This document shows, piece by piece, positions 15,626 through 22,922 of a stretch of 64,000 nucleotides of DNA; position 1 is the stretch's first letter, and each line of letters starts with the position of its first letter. Position numbers and translations under genes: made by a program. Under the pieces are notes generated by a model. The model was not told where the DNA came from. It made no database searches and saw nothing but the letters and a program-made list of their open reading frames with translations. The stretch is from NCBI RefSeq assembly GCF_003952665.1, contig NZ_CP017946.1, positions 2,232,001-2,296,000 of the forward strand, given 5' to 3'. Source of the DNA: Bosea sp. Tri-49 (GTDB lineage: Bacteria > Pseudomonadota > Alphaproteobacteria > Rhizobiales > Beijerinckiaceae).

Positions 15626-17608
15626 ATGCGATACCTGCAGAGCAAGATCTTTATTGCGGGACTTCTCGCGACTACGTCGACCTTTGCTTATGCGCAAGGA
15701 GCCGGCCCGTGGCCTGAATATCATGAGGGCCTCTCAATCAACGGCACCCCGACACCACGGCCCCACGGAGCCTGCGAACGCAAGCTCATCGGAAACAAAT
15801 GGCTGTGGGAATGCGATCCGGCGGCGCGCAACAACCCGTTCCGCCCGAGCACAGCCTCAGCGCCAGGACCGAGCCTCGCAGATGCCGGTGGGGTGCGATA
15901 CTACAACGCCGTATCCCCAAACGGCCGCAGGACACGGGCGCCGAGCCGGGATTGCATCATCGGACAATATGGCAACGAGATGCTGTGGGCATGCCCGCCA
16001 CTGGCAACAGCGTCGATCGGCACACCCGCCCCCGCGCCTCAGGGCGCCGCGGCCGGCAATGTCGAATACTACAACGCCGTTTCCACCAATGGCAGGCGCA
16101 CGCGCGCGCCCAATGCCGCGTGCTCCCTGGTTCAGCAGGGCGGCGCCCAATACTGGATGTGCCCGCCATTGACGACGGGAGCCTTGTCTTCGGGTGGCGC
16201 CGCGAACTCCGGTGGCAGCGACCGCAACGGTGGTGAAGGTTCCAGCGGCAGTGCAGGAAACGCCACGGGCGGCAGTTCGGCAGGCAACTCGAATAGCGGC
16301 GGCAGCGGCAGTGGCGGCCAGAGTGGCGGCGGTGGCCAGGGCAGCGGTGGCGGCGGTCAGGGCGGCGGCGGCGGCGGTGGCCAAGGCGGCGGTGGCGGCG
16401 GTCAGGGCGGCGGCGGCGGCGGTCAGGGCGGCGGCGGTGACCAAGGCGGCGGCGGCGGCGGTCAGGGCGGCGGCGGCGGTGGCCAAGGCGGCGGTGGCGG
16501 CGGTCAGGGCGGCGGCGGCGGCGGTCAGGGCGGCGGCGGCGGTGGCCAAGGCGGCGGTGGCGGCGGTCAGGGCGGCGGCGGCGGCGGTCAGGGCGGCGGC
16601 GGCGGTGGCCAAGGCGGCGGCGGCGGAGGCCAAGGCGGCGGCGGTGGCGGTCAGGGCGGCGGTGGCCAGGGTGGCGGCGGTCAGGGCGGCGGCGGCCAAG
16701 GCGGCGGTGGCGGCCAGGGTGGCGGTGGTCAGGGCGGTGGCGGCCAGGGTGGCGGTGGTCAGGGCGGCGGCGGCCAGGGTGGCGGCGGTCAGGGCGGCGG
16801 CGGCCAGGGTGGCGGCGGTCAGGGCGGTGGCGGCCAGGGTGGCGGCGGTCAGGGCGGCGGCGGCCAAGGCGGCGGTGGCGGCCAGGGTGGCGGTGGTCAG
16901 GGCGGTGGCGGCCAGGGTGGCGGTGGTCAGGGCGGCGGCGGCCAGGGTGGCGGCGGTCAGGGCGGCGGCGGTGGCCAAGGCGGCGGCGGTGGCGGTCAGG
17001 GCGGCGGCGGCCAAGGCGGCGGTGGCGGCCAGGGTGGCGGTGGTCAGGGCGGCGGTGGCGGTGGCCAGGGCGGCGGTCAAGGTGGCGGTGGCCACGGTGG
17101 TGGCGGTCACGGCGGCGGTGGTCATGGCGGTGGCGGTCAGGGCGGCGGCGGTCAGGGCGGCGGTGGCGGTGGCCAGGGCGGCGGTCATGGCGGTGGCGGC
17201 CACGGTGGTGGCGGTCACGGCGGCGGTGGTCACGGCGGCGGTGGTCATGGTGGCGGCGGCCACGGCGGCGGTGGTCATGGCGGTGGCGGCCACGGTGGTG
17301 GCGGTCATGGCGGCGGCGGCCACGGTGGCGGTGGTCACGGTGGCGGTGGTCACGGCGGTGGTCATGGTGGCGGCGGCCACGGCGGCGGTGGTCATGGCGG
17401 TGGCGGCCACGGTGGTGGCGGTCATGGCGGCGGCGGCCACGGTGGCGGTGGTCACGGTGGCGGTGGTCATGGCGGCGGCGGCCATGGCGGTGGCGGTCAC
17501 GGCGGCGGCGGCCATGGTGGCGGTGGTCACGGCGGTGGCGGCCACGGCGGTGGCGGCCAGGGCGGTGGCGGCAACGGCGGCGGCGGTCACGGCGGCAGCA
17601 GCCGTTGA
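15626..17608 (+). CDS. Secreted Gly/Gln-Gly/His low-complexity protein with three Cys-pair repeats
   Basis: A 660-residue exported protein. ATG 15626 has GGGAGG 6 nt upstream and begins a signal peptide (RYLQSKIFIAGLLATTSTFAYA). Residues 31-64, 91-124 and 148-180 are three copies of a ~34-residue unit (Y-x-x-(A/G)-(V/L)-S-x-NG-(R/T)-x-(T)-x-x-P...C-x12-C-(D/P)P); each has two Cys exactly 13 apart (50/63, 110/123, 166/179). From about 226 the protein is pure Gly with Gln (GGGGQ units, to ~489), then Gly with about 30 His (GGGGH units, 490-657). The tail should be disordered and could bind metal ions. It faces a BTLCP peptidase gene. I know no characterised homologue for the whole architecture. 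Confidence 0.75.
   Translation: MRYLQSKIFIAGLLATTSTFAYAQGAGPWPEYHEGLSINGTPTPRPHGACERKLIGNKWLWECDPAARNNPFRPSTASAPGPSLADAGGVRYYNAVSPNGRRTRAPSRDCIIGQYGNEMLWACPPLATASIGTPAPAPQGAAAGNVEYYNAVSTNGRRTRAPNAACSLVQQGGAQYWMCPPLTTGALSSGGAANSGGSDRNGGEGSSGSAGNATGGSSAGNSNSGGSGSGGQSGGGGQGSGGGGQGGGGGGGQGGGGGGQGGGGGGQGGGGDQGGGGGGQGGGGGGQGGGGGGQGGGGGGQGGGGGGQGGGGGGQGGGGGGQGGGGGGQGGGGGGQGGGGGGQGGGGQGGGGQGGGGQGGGGGQGGGGQGGGGQGGGGQGGGGQGGGGQGGGGQGGGGQGGGGQGGGGQGGGGQGGGGGQGGGGQGGGGQGGGGQGGGGQGGGGQGGGGGQGGGGGGQGGGGQGGGGGQGGGGQGGGGGGQGGGQGGGGHGGGGHGGGGHGGGGQGGGGQGGGGGGQGGGHGGGGHGGGGHGGGGHGGGGHGGGGHGGGGHGGGGHGGGGHGGGGHGGGGHGGGGHGGGHGGGGHGGGGHGGGGHGGGGHGGGGHGGGGHGGGGHGGGGHGGGGHGGGGHGGGGHGGGGHGGGGQGGGGNGGGGHGGSSR
16302..17600 (+). 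repeat. GGC-rich coding minisatellite
   Basis: Tandem 15- and 18-nt units of GGN codons plus CAG/CAA or CAC/CAT. Higher-order repeats are visible: a 63-bp period around 16483-16630, a 168-bp period linking 16694 and 16862, and a 117-bp period linking 17246 and 17363. Synonymous GGC/GGT choices are conserved inside these blocks, which shows recent segmental duplication by slippage or unequal exchange. Confidence 0.92.
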
Positions 17609-17620
17609 GCCCGGACACTT

Positions 17621-17653
17621 ATCCGATCAGGCTGCACACCAGTCTGATCGGAT
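17621..17653. terminator. Hairpin after the Gly/His-rich gene
   Basis: ATCCGATCAG (17621-17630) and CTGATCGGAT (17644-17653) are perfect 10-bp arms around a 13-nt loop, 12 bp past the stop. No T tract follows, so termination is only suggested. Confidence 0.45.
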
Positions 17654-17767
17654 CATCTGCTCTCCATGCAGAACGATGGTCCCGGCGGGCAGCCGACGTA
17701 CACCAAAGCGAGCACGCCCTCACATGTCCCGACTTCCCGGAACCGGCATACGTGACGATCGGCCCTC

Positions 17768-18394
17768 TCAGGGCCGATATGGCTGCCTGGTCGCAGCGGT
17801 CACGGCGATGGTGCCGCCATCGATCGCTTCCCAGGCGCGCGGATTGGCCTGCGACATGCGGGTGAAGAACATGTACCCGGTTTGCGTCCAGGGCAGGAGG
17901 CGGGAGGTCTTGTTGTCGAGGACGAGATCGCCTTCGGAGGTCGCGGCCATCAGCACCGCGTGGCCCTCGCCCGAAGGCGTGCCGACGACCGCGATCAGCA
18001 GGGTCGAGGACGGCCAGCCACGCTCGATCAGCTGCCTGCGCTTCAGCAGCGCAAAATCCTCGCAGTCGCCCCGCCCATCGGTCGGGATGCTCCAGACATC
18101 CTCGCGGCCATGATGCTCCCGGTCGGATATCTCCGATATCGCGGAGTTCACCCGCGCATTGACCTCCTGAAGGTCACGCTGGCGCTCCGGGGTCAGGGCA
18201 ACCTGCCGCGTCACGGCCCCGGACCGGCGACATTCCGCCGGGTTCTTCGCACAGAAATTGACGAAAGCCGGCGGTGGCGAAGCCGACCCGCGCGTCCTTG
18301 CCGCAAGCTGCTCGGCCCGGGCAGAGCCTGGCAGGACTCCGGCGAGCAGCGCGACGCCTATGGCCCATGTCGCGACTAAGGCAGGCGTCGTCAT
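17768..18394 (-). CDS. Transglutaminase-like cysteine peptidase (BTLCP, DUF920)
   Basis: A 208-residue exported protein. A signal-like segment (LVATWAIGVALLAGVLPGSARA) is followed by FVNFCAKNPAECR, the BTLCP start, and by the catalytic triad C111 (RGDCEDFALLKR), H145 (GEGHAVL) and D160 (LVLDNKTSRLLPW). The family includes LapG-type periplasmic proteases that release surface adhesins (established for LapG); most rhizobial members are uncharacterised. ATG 18394 is chosen; GTG 18406 is an alternative. It is convergent with the Gly/His-rich secreted protein gene, so that protein is a conceivable substrate (inference only). Confidence 0.92.
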   Translation of the reverse strand: MTTPALVATWAIGVALLAGVLPGSARAEQLAARTRGSASPPPAFVNFCAKNPAECRRSGAVTRQVALTPERQRDLQEVNARVNSAISEISDREHHGREDVWSIPTDGRGDCEDFALLKRRQLIERGWPSSTLLIAVVGTPSGEGHAVLMAATSEGDLVLDNKTSRLLPWTQTGYMFFTRMSQANPRAWEAIDGGTIAVTAATRQPYRP

Positions 18395-18713
18395 GGTCGA
18401 AACCACATCGTCATGGTCCGCCTTGCAGGGGGAGATCGCGGGAACGGCAGGTCGAAGGATGGGGGCCTTTGCTTAAGAAAGAAGGCAATTCTGTGATGAG
18501 AAAGCGCAGGAGATTCGCACGGCCAGCATGAATGCTGCGCCGAATCCCGGCGGGTCAGCCAAGGCTGAAAACGCCCCCCGCGAGCAGAACGCCGCAACGC
18601 GCGCCTTCGCGCGCGAAGTGAGCTGTTCGCGTCAACGACCAGGTTTCACTCGCGAAAACCAGCGGCTTCTCGGCGACCAAATCGGATCGCCGACGCGGCG
18701 GTTTTCAACAGGA
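18395..18713. other. Intergenic stretch between BTLCP and mgtC genes
   Basis: About 320 bases. It holds the likely BTLCP promoter region and the 3' flank of mgtC. I see no gene with codon bias or family resemblance and no clear terminator. Confidence 0.5.
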
Positions 18714-19199
18714 TCAGCCGACTCCCTCGTCGCCGCTGCCCCCAGCGGACGGCGCTGGCCGCCCTGCCCGGCGCTCGATCGAATGATCGACGATCAACAA
18801 ACCCAGGCCGAGCACCGTCGCCGAGAGCACGATCGCATGGTCGCCGAGCCCCGCGGCGCAGCCCAGCGCCGCGGTGACCCAGATCGCCGCCGCCGTGGTC
18901 AGGCCCTGCGGCGTGGTATGGCCCTCGCGCAGCACGATGACGCCGGCGCCCAGAAAGCCGATGCCGGTGAGGAGCCCCTGCACGACGCGGCTGGCAGCGT
19001 CGATCTCATGCGGCTGGCTGAAGATCGTCGCCGCGGCGGCGGTGCCGAGGCCGACGAGCCCGAAGGTGCGGATGCCGGCCGCCTGCTGCTTGCCGGTGCG
19101 CTCCCAGCCGACGACGATCCCGGCCGCCATCCCGGCCAGCAGGCGCAGCAGAAGATCGATCTCGCCCCAGATATCGAAACTCATGGTCCCGAAGTTCAT
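18714..19199 (-). CDS. MgtC/SapB family membrane protein
   Basis: A 161-residue inner-membrane protein. It has the family core LLAGMAAGIVVGWERTGKQQAAGIRTFGLV, with GWER and the AGIRT block, then LLTGIGFLGAGVIVLREG and GLTTAAAIWVTAALGCAAGLG; four to five hydrophobic segments are visible. The charged C-terminal tail is short, without the ACT-like cytosolic domain of MgtC proper, so SapB-like is the better name. MgtC proteins aid growth in low magnesium and inhibit F-type ATPase in some pathogens (established). A fragment like its first codons lies at 19663-19743. Confidence 0.92.
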   Translation of the reverse strand: MNFGTMSFDIWGEIDLLLRLLAGMAAGIVVGWERTGKQQAAGIRTFGLVGLGTAAAATIFSQPHEIDAASRVVQGLLTGIGFLGAGVIVLREGHTTPQGLTTAAAIWVTAALGCAAGLGDHAIVLSATVLGLGLLIVDHSIERRAGRPAPSAGGSGDEGVG

Positions 19200-19305
19200 G
19201 CCACTCTCCCCCGCAGCGATTGATCACCGGGCGTCAACGCGCGAAGGAGCGAGGTGTTGCCGCGAGCGGCTTGTCCGTCCGGATTGGCAAAGCAAGGTTC
19301 GAGAG

Positions 19306-19590
19306 ATGCCCTACACCGACCGGCTCGAGCCGATGCTCCAACGCGCAGACGAGCTGCGCCGCCAGATCGCCCTACGACTTGTCGAGGAGGCCGGCGCCCC
19401 GCCACCACCCTCCCCGTCAGCCGATCATCTCGCCGCCGCCGACGAGGCGATCACCGCCTGGGAAGAGCAAGGCGAGGAAGAGCAGGACCAGCGGGCGTTC
19501 CGGGATATCGGGCCGCTGCAGGAGCTGCTTGCGGAGTATCGGGAGGTTGTGGAGCGGATAGTTGAGGAGCGTGATCGGCGGCTGGGGTGA
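19306..19590 (+). CDS. Small hypothetical helical protein
   Basis: A 94-residue soluble protein, divergent from mgtC. Two helices (RLEPMLQRADELRRQIALRL and a Glu/Arg-rich C-terminal helix from about residue 60) flank a Pro-rich link (GAPPPPSPSA). The frame shows the local third-position GC bias. ATG 19306 is chosen; longer in-frame extensions run antisense through mgtC and are not credible. No family recognised. Confidence 0.5.
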   Translation: MPYTDRLEPMLQRADELRRQIALRLVEEAGAPPPPSPSADHLAAADEAITAWEEQGEEEQDQRAFRDIGPLQELLAEYREVVERIVEERDRRLG

Positions 19591-19904
19591 AGGGCGAGAT
19601 TGGTGGCCGAAGAAGGCGCGGCTCTCACAGAGATGGCGCGACGCTCACAGAGATAATGCATCCTAACGGCAGTGCAGCAGCCACCCGTCCCTTATCTGCC
19701 GGGCCGCTAAAAGATCGATCTCGGCCCACATGTCGAAGCGTACCCGCCTCTCACAGCGATGAGTTGTGGGGGCACAACTGCGCCAGGGGAACAGAGCCGG
19801 ATCAGAGATAAACCTGGGCCAGTGAAGACCTTCATCTTTACGCGCGTACCAATTCCCGTTTCCGGCTGGCACAGGACCAATCCCCGCACCCCGGGGAGCG
19901 TCCG
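19591..19904. other. Intergenic stretch with mgtC fragment and short repeats
   Basis: Besides the mgtC-like fragment (listed separately) this stretch has CTCACAGAGAT at 19624 and 19644 and a related CTCACAGCGAT near 19750. No other gene is supported. It looks like the left edge of the tRNA-Phe-linked element. Confidence 0.45.
19663..19743 (-). pseudogene. Fragment resembling the N-terminus of MgtC/SapB
   Basis: The minus strand reads VRFDMWAEIDLLAARQI, against SFDIWGEIDLLLRLLAG at the start of the intact mgtC gene; the DNA shares AGATCGATCTCG and close flanks (compare 19150-19185 with 19705-19740). Only about 15 codons match before the frame ends. It is either a relic of a second mgtC copy or a partial duplication. 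Confidence 0.5.
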
Positions 19905-20084
19905 ATGTCTGAGAGGCTGATGAAGGCGCAGGAGGACCGGGTCGTTCAGGCAATGGCCGTTTCGCGGTCTTGCCCGGACGGCTGCGCGTACATCGAAGAC
20001 GGGCGGCAGCCTGAGTGCGATGCCATGACCGGCGCAAAGTGGCTGATGGAACGTATGCGCTGTGCGTGGCGCGCCGGCCGCTGA
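19905..20084 (+). CDS. Small Cys-containing protein (59 aa)
   Basis: ATG 19905 follows GGGGAG by 6 nt. The 59 residues (start SERLMKAQEDRVVQAM, then CPDGC, a third Cys in PECDAM and a fourth in MRCAW, ending in a basic tail) look like a real small soluble protein; four cysteines spaced C-x3-C...C...C hint at metal binding. Nothing in the codon use speaks against it. It lies in the tRNA-Phe-linked segment. No family recognised. Confidence 0.45.
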   Translation: MSERLMKAQEDRVVQAMAVSRSCPDGCAYIEDGRQPECDAMTGAKWLMERMRCAWRAGR

Positions 20085-20218
20085 TCCGGCGAAGTAAACG
20101 ATACGCGGAGCTGAAGAGCTAGACTTTCGCCATTAAAGTTAATGAACCGTTGACTCTCGTTGAGAGGTCGTTCAGCTTCAACTCAAACGAGCATTGAAAA
20201 TGCCGATTGGGGGGAATA

Positions 20219-21271
20219 ATGCGCCGCGCGATAATTGCGATCGCGGGCACTGCTCTATTTGGAGCCTGCTCGTCAGTACCGATGCCCGGCGACTTCACGG
20301 GGTTCGATATTATTCGGATTGTAGCCAAGACTCGTTGCGAACTCCGCGACTCGGTCCGAGGTTTTATCGTCGGCTCGCTCTCAAGAAAAGAAAGAGTTGA
20401 CGAATATCCAAGGTATGCGGAGCTCGCACAGAACCTCATCGACGGAAAATTGAGCTGGCGCGATCTCAACACACATCTAAAAACCTACAGAGTTGATCCC
20501 AAAACGCTGGCTGTCTTGGAACGATACAATCATGCCGTAGTTGTGTATGATTTTCAGTTCGATATGTCGGAGGTGAATGAAATTGGACTAACCGTTGATG
20601 CGCTACGCAATTTCTCTAACGGAGCAGCGAGCTTAGGTGGAAACGCTGGATCCAAGTTAGTAAGAGACAATTTCATACAGTTCAGATTATCAGATGTATT
20701 CGAGAATCTTGTGCGATACACCCACGATGGATACTGTCGTGACGGAGGCTTCACGCGCACAACACTTGCAGAACAGAAAAACCCAAAGCTTATCTATCCT
20801 ATAACCGGATCCCTCGGTTTAGATGAAATTGTCGGGACATTCTTAAATCTGAACCAATCCGCGAACCTCGTTGGCCCCGCCGACGTGCCAGCCGAGTCTC
20901 GGTTTCCGACTACCCTGCGCAGAATGGAGTTTACGACACAACTGTCCGGAGGCGCTACGGCTAGTCTTGCTATTGCACCGAGACCGTATGGCGGCCGCAT
21001 AACAAAAACGGGATTCTCTAACAGCAACTCTAGGAATGACATTCACAAGCTTACGGTGGTGCTCAAGTTACCCCCAGAAGCCCCAGTCGTGCCTGCTACA
21101 ATAGCCGAGTTGAGATTGTCTGGCGACATTCCTCGCGCTGCACCAGGCGAACGCATAACGGACATAGTCACTACACTTGCTCTCAAAGACCTCAGGAGAT
21201 CCCAAGACAACGAATTGGCTGAAGCCACAATTCGAGCCCGTCGGGCTCAAGCGGAACGCCTTACTGATTGA
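20219..21271 (+). CDS. Hypothetical lipoprotein
   Basis: A 350-residue predicted lipoprotein: signal RRAIIAIAGTALFGAC with lipobox FGAC, Cys at residue 17. ATG 20219 has GGGGGAA just upstream. The mature protein starts SSVPMPGDFTGFDIIRIVA, contains YNHAVVVYDFQFDMSEVNE and a long Ser/Asn-rich beta-like part, and ends in a charged helix (RRSQDNELAEATIRARRAQAE region). Base use is AT-richer than the chromosome around it. It precedes a 78-residue ORF by 21 bp and may form an operon with it. I recognise no family; it is cargo of the degraded element beside tRNA-Phe. Confidence 0.68.
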   Translation: MRRAIIAIAGTALFGACSSVPMPGDFTGFDIIRIVAKTRCELRDSVRGFIVGSLSRKERVDEYPRYAELAQNLIDGKLSWRDLNTHLKTYRVDPKTLAVLERYNHAVVVYDFQFDMSEVNEIGLTVDALRNFSNGAASLGGNAGSKLVRDNFIQFRLSDVFENLVRYTHDGYCRDGGFTRTTLAEQKNPKLIYPITGSLGLDEIVGTFLNLNQSANLVGPADVPAESRFPTTLRRMEFTTQLSGGATASLAIAPRPYGGRITKTGFSNSNSRNDIHKLTVVLKLPPEAPVVPATIAELRLSGDIPRAAPGERITDIVTTLALKDLRRSQDNELAEATIRARRAQAERLTD

Positions 21272-21292
21272 AACCCAAAGCAGGAGGATGGT

Positions 21293-21529
21293 ATGGCCGG
21301 CGAAGAAAACTACGTTGTGGACGTTAAGATCGATCGAATTATCGATCTGGTGCTGTCTGCTCAAAAGTCACTCGCCTTGAAAGAGATTCGGGCGGAATTC
21401 GGCGAGCAGGTAGTGACCGTGCCGCTTCCGCTTGCATTAGCGATCAAGGAGATGTCCCAGCGATCAAACCTCTTCACTGGTATCCTCCCCCTCGATTATG
21501 ATCATTGCACTAGACGAGCTATCCGCTGA
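21293..21529 (+). CDS. Small hypothetical protein downstream of the lipoprotein
   Basis: A 78-residue protein with a good ribosome site (AGGAGG, 6 nt before ATG 21293). It starts AGEENYVVDVKIDRIIDLVL and holds QKSLALKEIRAEFGEQVVTV. The last ~20 residues overlap the 3' end of the antisense SRAP remnant, so its native C-terminus may have been replaced by recombination. Likely translated with the lipoprotein gene. Function unknown. Confidence 0.5.
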   Translation: MAGEENYVVDVKIDRIIDLVLSAQKSLALKEIRAEFGEQVVTVPLPLALAIKEMSQRSNLFTGILPLDYDHCTRRAIR

Positions 21530-21915
21530 CTCCCGCGAAATCAGGGTTTCCACTTCGTCGCTCTTCAACCCGCGCGCGACGACCGCGAGCGCTCCATCGT
21601 GCAGCGGCCGCTGTAGCGTCCGCTCCTGCTCCCATGGCGCCGTCATCCAGGTCTCGCACTCTTCTGGGGTCGTCAGTATCACCGGCATCGCCTTGGGGTG
21701 GATGGGCGTCACTTCGGCGTTCGGCCCGGTCGTCAAAAAGGCGAAGAGGTCGATCGTCTCCTCGCCCGTCCTGACCTTGCGCACGCTGGTCCATTGCGGC
21801 GCCCAGATCCCGGCGAAGGAGGCGGAGGGCTCGCGCCTCACTGTCGAGGGAGCGGAGGCGGTTGTGGTGCCGGTCGAGCCGACAGTGGCTACGCGCGCCG
21901 CCGGCAGGGACATGC
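21464..21915 (-). pseudogene. SRAP (YedK/HMCES) family remnant
   Basis: The minus strand reads TGTTTASAPSTVRREPSASF then FAGIWAPQWTSV, IDLFAFLTTGPNAEVTPIHP, KAMPVILTTPEECETWM and LHDGALAVVARGLKSDE. This is the C-terminal two thirds of SRAP proteins, which crosslink to abasic sites in single-stranded DNA and include the catalytic His (PIHPKAMPVIL). The N-terminal third with the essential Cys2 is missing; upstream the strand is antisense to an integrase remnant. The gene was broken at about 21900. Confidence 0.72.
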
Positions 21916-21942
21916 TTCGCGATCTCTCGGTGGGCCAGCTCT

Positions 21943-22276
21943 GCACATCCGCAACAGCAAAATGCGGGTGAAGCAGGTCAAGACCGGAGCCGATCTGATG
22001 ATCCATCGGCACCCAGACTTGGAACCGAGCTTGGACGCGTTTCGTCTCGATGTCGGGACGATGGTTCTGACCGAATTCGGCCACCCCTTCACCGAAAAGG
22101 GCTTCGGCAATTGGATGGCTGACGCGATCGACGCCGCGGGTCTTCCAGAGCGCTGCGTGACGCATGGCATTCGGAAAGCTGCAGCCCGGCGGCTGGCTGA
22201 AGCCGGCTGCACCGCACACGAAATCGCGTCAATCACTGGCCACAAGAGCTTGAACGAAGTTCAGCGGTATACCTAG
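21943..22276 (+). pseudogene. Tyrosine recombinase (integrase) C-terminal remnant
   Basis: The plus strand reads KQVKTGADLMIHRHPDLEPS, then LTEFGHPFTEKGFGNWMADA, THGIRKAAARRLAEAGCTAH and EIASITGHKSLNEVQRYT. The C-terminal catalytic HxxR (THGIRK), the GH and the nucleophile Tyr of tyrosine recombinases are present. The N-terminal two thirds, including the first catalytic Arg, are lost. A TAG follows QRYT where relatives usually have Arg; the frame continues open for about 20 further codons, so this looks like a nonsense mutation. It abuts the 3' end of tRNA-Phe, the normal place for an integrase. Confidence 0.8.
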
Positions 22277-22410
22277 GCGATCTCTCGTACGACGCTTGCG
22301 GAGAGCGCGATCGGGAAAGTCTCAGCGGCCAAAGGTGGAACATCCGGCTCGCAAACCTAATTTGCAAACCTAACCCAAAGCACTGAAAATGTTGAAGGAT
22401 TTTGAATGAA

Positions 22411-22486
22411 TGGTGCCCAGGGCTGGAATCGAACCAGCGACACTGCGATTTTCAGTCGCATGCTCTACCAACTGAGCTACCTGGGC
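22411..22486 (-). tRNA. tRNA-Phe (GAA)
   Basis: On the minus strand a 76-nt cloverleaf with acceptor GCCCAGG/CCTGGGC, D arm TAGCTCAGTTGGTAGAGCA, anticodon loop CTGAAAA (GAA), T arm GGTTCGATTCC and encoded CCA (22411-22413). Its 3' end faces the integrase remnant. Confidence 0.97.
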
Positions 22487-22922
22487 GTCCCGCGAAGCGC
22501 GCTGCGCTTCGGTTGGTGGGAGGCGATATAGAGCGGCGGGCACGGGCTGTCCAGCCGACAAACGATCCGGCCAGCGTGAAATTTTCATCCGAGGCTGCGC
22601 AGGCTTCAAAACCGCGAGCTGCGGGGCCATTTTGCTGCGCCAAAGCGGATGGCGCCGCCGATCCGGCAGGTCGCGGGCGCGGCCGTCCTTCCGGCGCGAA
22701 CAAAGCCTGGAACCAAAGCGATGCGGCCGGGTTGATGCGGCGGCGCCGGTGACGGCGCCGTGCCTACCGCCGATCTGGAGCAAGCCGCGGATGTACCGGT
22801 GGCTCGATCGCGCGGCAGGCGGAATTCAGGGCGATGAGCCCACCGGAAAGTACCTGACCCGTCGCGCGGCGGTCAGTGAACGGCCCGGCGTCCTCCCGCA
22901 AGGGAAGCGCCGGGCCTTTCCA
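22487..22922. other. Intergenic stretch between tRNA-Phe and yacG
   Basis: About 435 GC-rich bases. It should contain the tRNA-Phe promoter. Apart from the hairpin at 22882-22916 I see no gene, RNA or repeat that I can support. Confidence 0.5.
22882..22916. terminator. GC-rich hairpin downstream of yacG
   Basis: GGCCCGGCG (22882-22890) and CGCCGGGCC (22908-22916) are perfect 9-bp arms, 6 bp beyond the yacG stop. A short TTTCC follows on the plus strand but no T tract on the minus strand, so its role as a terminator is uncertain. Confidence 0.4.

Noticed and set aside
16302..17600. CRISPR-like tandem repeats
   Set aside because: Units are 15-18 nt coding triplets without unique spacers, and no cas genes are near.
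15857..17618. Two long minus-strand ORFs (577 and 553 codons) and a plus-strand Ala/Val-rich ORF to 18113 over the Gly-rich tract
   Set aside because: They are mirror or shifted frames of the GGC repeat (Ala/Thr, Arg/His or Ala/Val runs), have no ribosome site and exist only because the repeat lacks stops.
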